Origin: Spiribacter roseus
GTDB lineage: Bacteria; Pseudomonadota; Gammaproteobacteria; Nitrococcales; Nitrococcaceae
DNA: 64,000 nucleotides
NCBI RefSeq assembly: GCF_002813635.1
Contig: NZ_CP016382.1
Span: 682,001 to 746,000 of the forward strand
Reading direction: 5' to 3'
Part shown: positions 25,268 to 33,522 of the stretch, piece by piece
Position numbering within the stretch: position 1 is the first letter of the stretch
Layout of the letters: each line of letters begins with the position of its first letter
Notes under the pieces: model-generated
What the model saw: the letters and a program-made list of their open reading frames with translations, nothing else
The model's database searches: none
What the model was told of the DNA's origin: nothing
Translations under genes and position numbers: made by a program

Positions 25268-26436
25268 AGCACCTCCGTGTAGTAACCGAGGTCACGGGTC
25301 TGGACCCGTACCTGGTCCCAGAGGCAAGCGTGATGCTCGGCGACCGTGACGAAGCGCTCGCCGTCAGTGGCAAGCCGGTGGTGGGCGACAGGATGGCCCT
25401 CAAGATGACGGATCTCGATCTCGCCATCCAACGTCTGGCGGATGCTGACCCGCTGCTGGGCCAATTGCCCCGGCACGCTATAGCGCACGCCATGCAGAGA
25501 GACGTAGGCGTCCAGGCTCACCGCGCGGGTGTAGTGGTAGGCCGTATCGTAGCGGCTACGCGGCAGCGGCCCGAGCGACTCGCGCTCCCGTGCGAAGCGG
25601 GCCGGGACCGACTCGCCCAGCTCCCTTAGCGTGCGCTGGTTAGCCACCGTCTGGCACCAGGCGGTGAGATAGGCGTTGAGGTGATCGAAGCTGTCGAACG
25701 CCGGATCACCGGCAAGGGCGTTCTCACTGATGTAACGCACCATCCGCTCGACCTTACCCTTGGTCTTTGCCCGTCGAGGCCGGCATGCGCGGCGCGTGAA
25801 GCCGTAGTGGACGCCGAGTTCGCGGAAGCGCGGGTTGAAGCGGGGTCGGCCATCACGCCAGTCGAGCACGGCCGAGGCCTGGTTATCGACCAGTACACTG
25901 CTCGGGACACCGCCGAAGGCCTCGAGCGCAGCGATGATCACCTCGTAGGTATGGTTGGCATCCAGCGAGGGCATCCCCATGGCATGCAGATGACGGGAAT
26001 ACCCCAACACGTTCACCCCGACATAGACCTTCTGGCGCATATCGCCGATCAGCAACCGCCGCTCGCACCAGTCATGCTGCATCTGCTGACCGGGCGGCGT
26101 CTCGTAGCGGACAACGCCGGCGTCCGGACGCAGTACGCGCTTGGGCTGAATGTAGTCATGCAACTGCGTGCTGACCCCGGTATACCCAGCCTTGCGGATA
26201 TCTTGCAGGATCACCTCGGCGTTCCAGATCCCCTTACGGAGCATCCCGTCGATCTGATCGATGAACGGGTCCAACTTCCGCGGCCGTCGCTTTGGTCGCT
26301 TCGGCGGCTCACTGCCGCGCTTTAGCGCTCGACTCACGGTCTTCGGGGTAACCCCGAGCTCCGCGGCAATGTCCTTGATATATACGCCCTGTCTGTATCT
26401 CTCGGTTATCATCAAATAGTCCTCTCGGGTCATCAT
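25264..26436 (-). CDS. istA: IS21 transposase IstA
   Basis: About 390 residues. The N-terminal helix-turn-helix (GVYIKDIAAELGVTPKTVSR) is followed by the integrase core with acidic residues in MQHDWCER, VLVDNQASAV and the glutamate of KGKVERMVRYI. The C-terminal beta domain (VSLHGVRYSVP) is typical. I take the start at the MMTREDY position because the upstream codons lack family similarity. Confidence 0.92.
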   Translation of the reverse strand: MMTREDYLMITERYRQGVYIKDIAAELGVTPKTVSRALKRGSEPPKRPKRRPRKLDPFIDQIDGMLRKGIWNAEVILQDIRKAGYTGVSTQLHDYIQPKRVLRPDAGVVRYETPPGQQMQHDWCERRLLIGDMRQKVYVGVNVLGYSRHLHAMGMPSLDANHTYEVIIAALEAFGGVPSSVLVDNQASAVLDWRDGRPRFNPRFRELGVHYGFTRRACRPRRAKTKGKVERMVRYISENALAGDPAFDSFDHLNAYLTAWCQTVANQRTLRELGESVPARFARERESLGPLPRSRYDTAYHYTRAVSLDAYVSLHGVRYSVPGQLAQQRVSIRQTLDGEIEIRHLEGHPVAHHRLATDGERFVTVAEHHACLWDQVRVQTRDLGYYTEVL

Positions 26437-26498
26437 CCCCGGTCTCCAAGCGGCCAAACTTGCAAGACCGAGGATCGTTGGTCCGAGGGGACATCTCA

Positions 26499-26964
26499 AA
26501 CCGGCGATCAGAGGACTCTACTGGGCGGCGCCAACATGCCTGGTTGAATCACTGTACTTCGGTAACTCCGCGCAACGATCGGCGCAGGACTAAGAATATC
26601 CGCCGTGCCTGGCGAGGGCGCAAACGGCGGGGCGAACTTGCTGTCATGGTTGGGAATTCTACCGACGAGATCCTTTGCTAGCGATTATCAAACAGCGGTG
26701 CCACCGCAAATGCTGAGGCCTCGCTCGGCGACAGCCTTATAGACAGCCTGCGGCACATACAACTCGTGGACCGTCCGTTGATGCGGCCATCGGCCAAAGG
26801 GTGGGTAAGGTCATCAGGGCGTCACACCAGTGCCGTCAGAATGTATGCCGTGGTCAAGGGAGTCATCACGCCCTACAAGCGGTAGCAGGGTGGGCTGATG
26901 GAACGCTCTTCCCGACCTCTCTAGATAGGATGCTTCTGACAGCAGAAGCTCGACTCCCTGGCAT
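26499..26964. other. Intergenic region after the IS21 element
   Basis: About 465 bp. There is no gene-like frame with a ribosome binding site. Its GC content is higher than that of the following genes. No repeat or tRNA was identified; it may include more scrambled IS-derived DNA. Confidence 0.35.
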
Positions 26965-27354
26965 ATGCCCACCATTGGATCGAGCGAGCGATACGGTTTT
27001 AAAACAACAATTAGTATCAGTGACTGGGCTATGTGGTACTCCGTGCAGAATCGGTGTTACCGTCTATCCGAAATGGGAGACCATGTCGGTGAATATGGTA
27101 TGACCGTCGAGTTGGATGTCAAACCTGCGTACTTGGCAGAGAGCATGCGATTAGACATTCCCGGCTCGGGAACTCTCGTCCTTTCTATAATTAATAAAAA
27201 TACGCCAAATAAAGAGAAACTACAGTGGGCCGTTACGGAGAACCGCGTGCCGGCGACAGAGAGGGAAACCCTCCGACATGTAGAATATATCGCAATTATA
27301 TGGCAAAAATTTTATAATTCGACTGCAGCATCACTAACCCCCCTGCTAAAATGA
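26965..27354 (+). CDS. Hypothetical protein, first gene of an orphan pair
   Basis: A 129-residue, AT-rich gene. The product is mixed alpha-beta without signal or membrane segments (TTISISDWAMWYSVQNRCYR, then a beta-rich stretch MTVELDVKPAYL and GTLVLSIINKN). No family is recognised. Its stop TGA lies 9 bp before the next start, so the two are probably co-translated. The low GC content separates the pair from the surrounding IS DNA and suggests recent acquisition. Confidence 0.5.
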   Translation: MPTIGSSERYGFKTTISISDWAMWYSVQNRCYRLSEMGDHVGEYGMTVELDVKPAYLAESMRLDIPGSGTLVLSIINKNTPNKEKLQWAVTENRVPATERETLRHVEYIAIIWQKFYNSTAASLTPLLK

Positions 27355-27362
27355 GGACTCAT

Positions 27363-28112
27363 ATGGATTTTTTAGTACTGACACTTGGTATAGCCGCATC
27401 CGGTTTTATCTACGCTCGGTTTGTGTGGCCAAAAAAGTTCTTCGCCAAAACTGGAGCAGAATTAGAAAACGAAAATTGGCGAATAAGGAATGCGGCTTAC
27501 TCGGATCTAGGAGTTTATCCAACTATTGACACCAATAGCTGGAGTAAGTCTGGGTACATTTGTCGAGACATTGGTGTTTACGTCCTTTACTTGCCGAAAA
27601 GCGCGCTACGGCAGGCCGAGAGTTCGTCCATACTAGCATCGGCCCATCCGGAAGCCGCGGCAGAGGCGTCTGAGTATGGCGTTACTTGGAGGCTTTTGTC
27701 TTATGATGAGAGCGTCTCTATTGTTGATAACCTAATAGTGCTTGCCGATAAGCTAAACTATGTAAAGGAGTGGGAAGGTTCGCGGTTTCTCGCGAAAATT
27801 GGTGGCAAGCTGCCGCGAAAGAGGTATACGTCACGTTTCTGGCCGTTATTGAAAGGGGTTACGGAGCTGGAGGTCAGACATGGCAGAGAGGTTGCGTTTT
27901 GCTACGGCATTAATTTCGATGAGGATGAAGACTCGGGAATAAGTTATGACGTCGAGAAGTATATCAAACATGTTGACGCATCAGACGAATCGGCAGTTGC
28001 TGTATGCACGGATATTAGTAACCTTTCGAACAACAAAGACTTTCTTAATTCAGTGGAAGTAGAGGGTATAACCACCGACGTCAGTAAGGTTGTCAATGCC
28101 GCTTGTGCATAA
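27363..28112 (+). CDS. Hypothetical membrane-anchored protein, second gene of the pair
   Basis: A 249-residue protein with one N-terminal hydrophobic helix (FLVLTLGIAASGFIYARFVW), positive residues after it and a long soluble part, hence an uncleaved anchor. The soluble part is acidic with several aromatic-rich strands (YICRDIGVYVLYLP) and contains EDEDSG. The ATG at 27,363 follows GAGGACTCAT. No domain is recognised. It could act with the 129-residue neighbour in a two-component module such as effector and immunity, but that is only a guess from the arrangement. Confidence 0.55.
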   Translation: MDFLVLTLGIAASGFIYARFVWPKKFFAKTGAELENENWRIRNAAYSDLGVYPTIDTNSWSKSGYICRDIGVYVLYLPKSALRQAESSSILASAHPEAAAEASEYGVTWRLLSYDESVSIVDNLIVLADKLNYVKEWEGSRFLAKIGGKLPRKRYTSRFWPLLKGVTELEVRHGREVAFCYGINFDEDEDSGISYDVEKYIKHVDASDESAVAVCTDISNLSNNKDFLNSVEVEGITTDVSKVVNAACA

Positions 28113-28295
28113 GAGTCCTCACTGTATCGTTTGTGGTAATCGATCTGATCCGGATGCGGTATTCCATGGAGCGGTTTCGCGGTCCGCTGTGGGGTGATAA
28201 ATGTCCGCCGTGCTGTGGCGCGCCCGCCATATCTTGGAGTTTGGACGCCTGCTGTGTTGCAGTAAGGGCGGGGCTCAGCCTCAAATGAGGATCCT
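28113..28295. other. Intergenic region between convergent genes
   Basis: About 180 bp between the end of the orphan pair and the end of the channel gene on the opposite strand. No feature is recognised. Confidence 0.3.
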
Positions 28296-29441
28296 TCACC
28301 CATGCAGCAAATAAAAGCTGAAATATATGCCAGTTAATAGAATGACGAGCGTAAAGGCCCCTCGAAGTGCAAGTTTTTTTATGATCAGCGGCCTGCTCGC
28401 GATTGAGACCTCATTCGGCAGATATTCACTGAGCAGTACAAGTCCAATTGCCACCATGAAACTCATCCAAGTCAGGTCACCCAGTGTGAGGTAAGCGGTT
28501 TCCGGAATTAGTTCCATGAGGTAAAGTGTATAAGCGAACAGTGCTAATAAGGTGCCAATTTGTACATGTATACGGGTATCCACAAGCCGATCGCGTCCGG
28601 AAGGCAAATCCTCTGACTCTCTCAGTGTGTAGGATCCAAAAGTAACAAAGAATAGAATCAGTAGGGGCAGCAACCCTCGGGCGACTTTTGTAGCCGGTTC
28701 CCGCTTTACCGTCAGAGTAATACCCAGCTCGTCCCAATACTCTCCCGTTTCCGATACCCATTCAGTACCAACTTCAGTGAAAGACGCATTTTCCATCCTC
28801 CACCCGGGGACATGAATACCGCCTAGCGATATCTCAATTTTATCAATGGACGCTGCTTCGTGATACCATTTAGAAGGAACAAGGTCCATATATGCTGAAG
28901 AGTCCTCGCCAGCTACTATTATCGGTATTTCCAATTCGTCGAATGGAAAATAGCGAAAATTTCCTACGATGTTCGCACTGCCTTTGACTCGTGTCATGTA
29001 GGCGAAGCGGTTGTTTTGAACCATCCAATGGTGACCTTGTACTGTTTCAGGGTCATGGATAGACATCATTTCGATATCGGGGTTGTAGAACCTTTGCCAA
29101 ACGTTATCTGCAAGATGTCCAACGCATTTCACGTTGGCATGAGGTCTTGAAAGCGGATATTCAATGGTTAAGTAGAAGTCGACGACAGCAATGTTATTGC
29201 TCGGCGAAATATTGGTTACCCGTATGGGTTGTATACCGATTCCCACCTCATATCGGTTGTCGCGGGTCAACTTGGGCGTAAATACTGTATCCGAGGCCGC
29301 GCACAGGTCAGTGTCACCCCGAGCATTTTGATCGGCCGCCTCACTACCAGAAGGTACAGATATACTCAGCGCGAGAAGTATCAAAACGCCGCTGAGCGCT
29401 ATCTTTTTTAACGATAGATGCTCGCTCATCGGGTACCTCAT
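28296..29441 (-). CDS. Prokaryotic pentameric ligand-gated ion channel (Cys-loop receptor homologue)
   Basis: A 381-residue protein related to GLIC and ELIC. It has a signal peptide (residues 8-35), an extracellular beta-sandwich (about 50-248) and four membrane helices: M1 at about 253-272, M2 at about 291-309, M3 at about 322-340 and M4 at about 355-379. Diagnostic marks are the FPFDE motif at 165-169 (the Pro-loop equivalent of the Cys-loop), GLLPLLILFF in M1 and the M2-M3 loop PETAYLTLGD. The M2 segment (IHVQIGTLLALFAYTLYLME) carries a glutamate at its outer end. It would form a pentameric channel in the inner membrane gated by a periplasmic ligand or pH. The first ATG overlaps the stop of the upstream ORF (ATGA); a second ATG at 29,429 behind GAGGT is an alternative start. 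Pore selectivity and ligand cannot be read from the sequence. Confidence 0.9.
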   Translation of the reverse strand: MRYPMSEHLSLKKIALSGVLILLALSISVPSGSEAADQNARGDTDLCAASDTVFTPKLTRDNRYEVGIGIQPIRVTNISPSNNIAVVDFYLTIEYPLSRPHANVKCVGHLADNVWQRFYNPDIEMMSIHDPETVQGHHWMVQNNRFAYMTRVKGSANIVGNFRYFPFDELEIPIIVAGEDSSAYMDLVPSKWYHEAASIDKIEISLGGIHVPGWRMENASFTEVGTEWVSETGEYWDELGITLTVKREPATKVARGLLPLLILFFVTFGSYTLRESEDLPSGRDRLVDTRIHVQIGTLLALFAYTLYLMELIPETAYLTLGDLTWMSFMVAIGLVLLSEYLPNEVSIASRPLIIKKLALRGAFTLVILLTGIYFSFYLLHG

Positions 29442-29881
29442 AGGCTCGGATCAAAAAGGCGGAGAAGTTTTTTAGTAGCGATGATGGAACTCATGAGCGC
29501 TGGAACATTTGGTTTCGTCAGTTGGAGAGTTGACGTGTCCACGAGTTGTGCTGGGAAGACCAGATATTCACGGTAATCGGTTGATGGCGGAACTGCGCTG
29601 ACAATACGCTCCGTAACAGTTGCGTCGCCTATCACTAATCCAGAATCCGTCTCTGTCTGAACGTGTTTTTGGAAATACATCGAATATCTAGTGATAGGCC
29701 TACTTGCGGCCAGAGTTGAGATCAGCTTGCAAGTGATTGTCAGGCTCCATGGTAAACGAGACATGCGACGGGCTACTGTCTGTGGCCCTCGGTGCCAGGC
29801 AAATGTGAGCGTACCAATACATGTCATGTTCGACAAAAACCACAATCGCGAGGAGACGCGTGCGCAATCGGAAGAGCTCAA
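29438..29881 (-). CDS. Small hypothetical protein coupled to the ion-channel gene
   Basis: A frame of up to 147 residues whose stop overlaps the channel gene's first ATG by four bases, the usual sign of translational coupling. The C-terminal 100 residues (YSMYFQKHVQTETDSGLVIG, STDYREYLVFPAQLVDTST) look like real protein. The N-terminal 30-40 residues may not be translated. There is no convincing signal peptide or known domain. It may be an accessory protein or merely a decayed leader. Confidence 0.45.
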   Translation of the reverse strand: MSSSDCARVSSRLWFLSNMTCIGTLTFAWHRGPQTVARRMSRLPWSLTITCKLISTLAASRPITRYSMYFQKHVQTETDSGLVIGDATVTERIVSAVPPSTDYREYLVFPAQLVDTSTLQLTKPNVPALMSSIIATKKLLRLFDPSL

Positions 29882-30132
29882 CCCATTCTAACTCCTAGAT
29901 ATGCGGGAGGGGGATTTAGTCCAGTAGTAGTACACTATCGACTATGGCACGTTTCTAGCTACAGACACATCAGAGTTGATGGTTGATCGAGCCTTAGCGC
30001 TTGTGGTCATCACGGGCCCTTATACCCGGAGCGCTCGCCGGTTGAAGATTACAGCGAGGCTATAGCGCCGTGAGGCCCTCGGTCAATGAGGCCTCGTGGC
30101 TATTTTGCGAACTTGTGGCGACAGCTCGCCGC
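29882..30132. other. Intergenic region between channel operon and integrase
   Basis: About 250 bp. It contains a GAGGCC...GAGGCCTC inverted-repeat-rich stretch near 30,070-30,100 that could form a hairpin but lacks a T-tract. The promoter of the channel operon is expected here; no consensus is obvious. Confidence 0.3.
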
Positions 30133-31340
30133 CTAGAGATCCAGGAACATTGCCCAGTCCGCCATAAGACTACGCCTCTTTTCGAGGAGGTCCCCGCGCC
30201 GGTAGGCGCGCTCGACGGCGCTCTGGATCACGTGTGCTAGTGCCTGCTCCGCGACTTCATGCGGGTAGTTGGTGTTCTCACTGATCCAGTCCCGAAAAGT
30301 GGAGCGTAACCCGTGCGGAGTCGCCTCTACATCCATGCGTTTCATCACCTTGGAAAGCGCCATATCAGAGAGGATGCCGCCCCGTGGTGCGGGAAATACG
30401 TATATAGAACTTGGAAACCTTGGGAGTGAGCAGAGCAGGGCAAGAGCTTGATCACTTAGCGGGACAAGGTGCGGTTTGCCGGCTTTCATCCGCTCCGCCG
30501 GGATGGTCCATATCGCTGTGCCAAGATCGATCTCATCCCATGTCGCACCGCGGACTTCCCCAGACCGCGCGGCCGTTAGTAGCAGGAATGTGAGTGCCCG
30601 CGGTGCAATGCCGTTGCATTGGCGAAGGGCGCGCATGAAAGCCGGGGCATCCTGCCAAGGGATCGCCGCATGGTGTTGGACCGGCTTAATCTTGGTTGTC
30701 GCGGGGAGCACCGCATCGAGTTGCCTTTCCACCGCGCTGGGTTGGGCCCTTGCCGATAACCAGAGACAATCGCGAAGTCGAGAACCTTCTCGGTACGACC
30801 GCGAACCCGACTGGCCGTCTCCGGTTTGCTCTCCCAGATGGTGCGGAGGGCGCTGACGATGTGAGCGAGCTCGATCTGGTCGACCGTTAGGCCGCCTATG
30901 GCAGGACTGATATAAGTCTCAACACTGGTGCGCCACTGTTTGGCATGCTTAGAATTCTTGAACTCCCGGACTTTTTGCTGCCAGTACGCCTCGAGGCACT
31001 CATCAAAGGTGACGCGTTTACTGGCAGCCGCGTCGCGCTCCGCCTGCTGGGCTCGCCGCTCGGCAAGAGGGTCGTGCCCGTCACGAATTGCGGCCCTGAT
31101 CTCGGCGGCTTGTTGTCGTGCCATGGCGAGCGAGACCTCGGGAAAGGGGCCCAGGCCGACGTCGCGCCGTCGACCATTTACCATGGCTCGCAGGAACCAG
31201 TATTTTGCACCCGTCGGGGTGACACGAATGTACAAGCCGGCGACACCGCCCACGGCGTGGAGGCCGGGTTTTTGAAGCTTTCGAATGGCCATCGCCGAGA
31301 GTTCGGTTGCAAGCTTTGGCATGGCCATCATCCCGCCCAT
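30133..31340 (-). pseudogene. P4-type tyrosine integrase, frameshifted
   Basis: The N-terminal half has the DUF4102 arm-binding domain (GLYIRVTPTGAKYWFLRA, DVGLGPFPEVSLAMAR) and SAM-like core-binding domain. The C-terminal half has the catalytic domain: arginine in AARSGEVRGATWDEI, the HGLR box, and the tyrosine in VERAYRRGD. They are in different frames. The break falls in NPARWKG|QLDAVLP near 30,722, where restoring one base in GGCAACTCGAT would rejoin them. All catalytic residues are otherwise present, so this is a recent lesion or a sequencing error. It lies about 130 bp from the putative tRNA-Ser 3' fragment, as usual for an integrase beside its attachment site. Confidence 0.85.
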
Positions 31341-31459
31341 CAAAAAATTTGTTATTGGACGCTACTGCATGCAACGAGCCGTGACAAGTCAAAGCGGGGA
31401 AAACAAACGAAACCAATAGGTTATGCAACGTTCTGCAACGAATTACAAATGCGCCGAAG

Positions 31460-31480
31460 CGGACACCCTCTCCGCCAGAC
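31460..31480 (+). other. Putative attachment site: tRNA-Ser 3'-end fragment
   Basis: The bases CCCTCTCCGCCA at 31,466-31,477 look like the acceptor stem and CCA end of a tRNA-Ser gene (such genes begin GGAGAGG). No T-loop or anticodon arm is upstream of it, so it is a fragment, as left by integration into a tRNA gene. The integrase lies to its left, and base composition changes to core-like just to its right. The matching full tRNA should lie at the other end of the island, outside this window. Confidence 0.5.
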
Positions 31481-31487
31481 ACAAAAC

Positions 31488-31509
31488 AGGGGCCGCGGGC
31501 CCCTTTTTT
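31488..31509 (+). terminator. Rho-independent terminator
   Basis: A perfect 7-bp stem AGGGGCC / GGCCCCT with a three-base loop is followed by six Ts. It reads on the plus strand just after the tRNA-Ser-like end, consistent with its having been that tRNA gene's terminator before integration. It also marks the island-core border. Confidence 0.75.
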
Positions 31510-31539
31510 GTGTCTGATAGAACAGGGGGTCGAACCCAC

Positions 31540-33291
31540 TCAATTCCCCCCTCCAAAGTAGTGCGCCGGCGGCTGCGGCCTTCCGAGTAAAAACCCCTGC
31601 TGAATCGGAATCCCCAGTGACAGGACCGTCTCGCTGAGCGTTTCCGTCTCGATCCCCTCGGCGACGACATGGATATCCAGCGCCTCACACAGCATCCCGA
31701 TGGAGCGGACGATCGCCCGTGACTTGGGATCATCAACCACTGCGGTGATGAGGGTCTTGTCGATCTTGACGTACTCGATGTGGAGCTCACGCAGTCGATA
31801 TAGGTTGCTCTCCAGTGCCCCGAAGTCGTCCAGCGCGAGTGTCGTGTGCCGGCTGCGCAGTTCCTCCCAGGCTGTCTTGAGACCGGTGAGGTCATCGCCG
31901 AAATGCTGCGGCAGCCCGCGCTCGGTGACCTCGATGATCACCTCGGGACCATTGAGGCAATCCGCACCGAAATCGTAGGCGAACTGATCCGGGTCCTGCA
32001 GGTTATTCAGATCCTCCAGCCCGATGTTGAAGGTGAGAAACCCAACGCCGGAGCGCGCGGCCTGCTGGGTCAGAGCGCGCCGCATGGCCACGACATAGGC
32101 GTAATACTCATCATCCTTCATCACCTCGCGGAATCGATCAAGAAAGATCGCGGGCGGACGCATCTCGCCCTCGCAGTTCCAGCGAATCAGTGATTCGTAA
32201 CCAAGTGTCTCGCCGGTGCCGACGTTGACGATGGGCTGGATGTGATACTCGAACTCGTGCGTTTTAAGCCCCTGACGGATCCGCAGATCGGTCACGAACG
32301 CGCCGGTGCTCTGCGAATGGGCGATGAACTCGGCGTCGGCGCAAACGATGCGTCCCCAATCACGCTGCTTTGCGTGCTTGAGAGCCAGATCGGCCTCGGA
32401 GAGCCGCTGCGAAAGCGAATCCTCCGGGCCGACGATTACAGCCCCGCCGCACACCTTGATCTTCTCGAGCTCATCGATCTCGTCAAAGCGCACGGCATGC
32501 AGGGCCGTGGTGACGGCATGGCCGATCTGCTGGACCGATGCCCACTGCGTCGCGGGGATCATGATGGCGAAGTCGTCGCCGTCCAGGCGTGCCACGGCTG
32601 CGCGCGGCCCGAGCGTTGCCCGCAGCGTCCGGGCGACGATCTGCAGGATTCGGTCACCGATCGCCAGGCCATGGCCGGCGTTGATCGCTTTCATGTCGTA
32701 GAGATCGACCAGCAACAAGGCCTGGTGGAGGAATCGATCGCGGTCGCGGAATCGCTCATTGAACCCAAACCGTGACAGTTCACCGGTCACGGGATCGACG
32801 TGGAGTTGTCTGCGCAGGCGGTTCTCGAAACGGGTCTGGATGAATAGATAGCCGCCGAAGATGCCGAGCACACACCACATCACGAACGACTCGAGCAGGA
32901 ACTGCCGGAAGCGCGTGTCGGTGCTGGCCTGCACGCGGGGGGCGTCGGTCCGCAAGGTGATGCTGCCCACCGTCCGCGTCCCAAAGGCAATCGAACTGGT
33001 GTACCCCAGCGCCGGAAAGCGCCCGCTGAAGCCGGTATCTCCGCTGGCGCTCTGAGGGCCTGTGGGATCAGCGAAAACGAGGGTCTGATCCTGCTTGCGT
33101 GCCCTGACCAGTACATCGCCCTGGTGATTGGCGACCACCACGACCCCGATGGTGGGCATCGTTTCCAGCAGGCGCAGCCGCTGCTCGATGCTGCTGCGAT
33201 TGTTCAGCAGCACGCTCTGGCCGATCCGTTCGCTGAGAAGCTGGGTGGTCCGCTCGAGTGATGAGCGGACGTTGCGCTTCTCGGTGTCCAC
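31540..33291 (-). CDS. GGDEF-EAL c-di-GMP protein, lacking its first membrane helix
   Basis: A 583-residue protein as read from GTG 33,291. It has a short periplasmic sensor-like region (residues about 1-120), one membrane helix (FVMWCVLGIFGGYLFI), a degenerate GGDEF domain (RLDGDDFAIMI in place of GGDEF) and an EAL domain. The EAL domain keeps ESLIRW, FNIGLEDL, IEVTERG, LDDFGALESN, VKIDKTL, AEGIETE and QGFLLG, so it is probably an active c-di-GMP phosphodiesterase. The true N-terminus with the first helix lies upstream, cut off by a TAG at 33,310-33,312. It lies next to the pilus locus, whose MshE homologue has a c-di-GMP-binding-type domain, so it may control the pilus. Confidence 0.8.
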   Translation of the reverse strand: MDTEKRNVRSSLERTTQLLSERIGQSVLLNNRSSIEQRLRLLETMPTIGVVVVANHQGDVLVRARKQDQTLVFADPTGPQSASGDTGFSGRFPALGYTSSIAFGTRTVGSITLRTDAPRVQASTDTRFRQFLLESFVMWCVLGIFGGYLFIQTRFENRLRRQLHVDPVTGELSRFGFNERFRDRDRFLHQALLLVDLYDMKAINAGHGLAIGDRILQIVARTLRATLGPRAAVARLDGDDFAIMIPATQWASVQQIGHAVTTALHAVRFDEIDELEKIKVCGGAVIVGPEDSLSQRLSEADLALKHAKQRDWGRIVCADAEFIAHSQSTGAFVTDLRIRQGLKTHEFEYHIQPIVNVGTGETLGYESLIRWNCEGEMRPPAIFLDRFREVMKDDEYYAYVVAMRRALTQQAARSGVGFLTFNIGLEDLNNLQDPDQFAYDFGADCLNGPEVIIEVTERGLPQHFGDDLTGLKTAWEELRSRHTTLALDDFGALESNLYRLRELHIEYVKIDKTLITAVVDDPKSRAIVRSIGMLCEALDIHVVAEGIETETLSETVLSLGIPIQQGFLLGRPQPPAHYFGGGN

Positions 33292-33309
33292 CGAATCGTG
33301 GTAGTTATC

Positions 33310-33453
33310 CTAGAAGGCGCCTGTAACGCCGAACCCAAGTAAAAGGATCAGCCCCAGCAGGAGCATCTGCACCCAGCGCAGATGGCGGATATGACGCCAG
33401 CAGGTTCGAAGGAAATCGAGCACTCGGGTGTCGCCTTGATTGGCTGCCATCAT
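33310..33453 (-). pseudogene. N-terminal fragment of the GGDEF-EAL protein, ended by TAG
   Basis: From ATG at 33,453 the same frame reads LDFLRTCWRHIRHLRWVQML and a hydrophobic helix (LLLGLILLLGFGVTGAF), then TAG, then DNYHDSVDTEKR, which joins the open frame of the main gene. Restoring one codon would give a standard two-helix membrane protein with a periplasmic sensor. The neighbouring genes are intact, so this is a recent nonsense mutation or a sequencing error. Confidence 0.75.
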
Positions 33454-33522
33454 TGGATGGTCGACGACCGTATCTTATTTCACCCCGAGAGGTCAGCCTA
33501 AGGTAACGAACAGTTATCCGGG

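Larger units (their letters stand above)
24437..26498 (-). mobile_element. IS21-family insertion sequence
   Basis: About 2.06 kb with matching ends TGAGATGTCCCCT (24,437-24,449) and its complement AGGGGACATCTCA (26,486-26,498). It contains the istA-istB pair in the usual order with overlapping frames. No clean direct repeat flanks it (left CCGGAG, right AACCGG). Both genes look intact. Confidence 0.88.

Noticed and set aside
26965-28112. Toxin-antitoxin call for the orphan pair
   Set aside because: Sizes (129 and 249 residues) and the membrane anchor do not fit, and no known toxin or antitoxin fold is recognised.
31515-31560. tRNA-like T-loop (GGTTCGA on the minus strand) next to the terminator
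   Set aside because: It lies at the 3' end of the GGDEF-EAL gene and just beyond; no cloverleaf can be formed.
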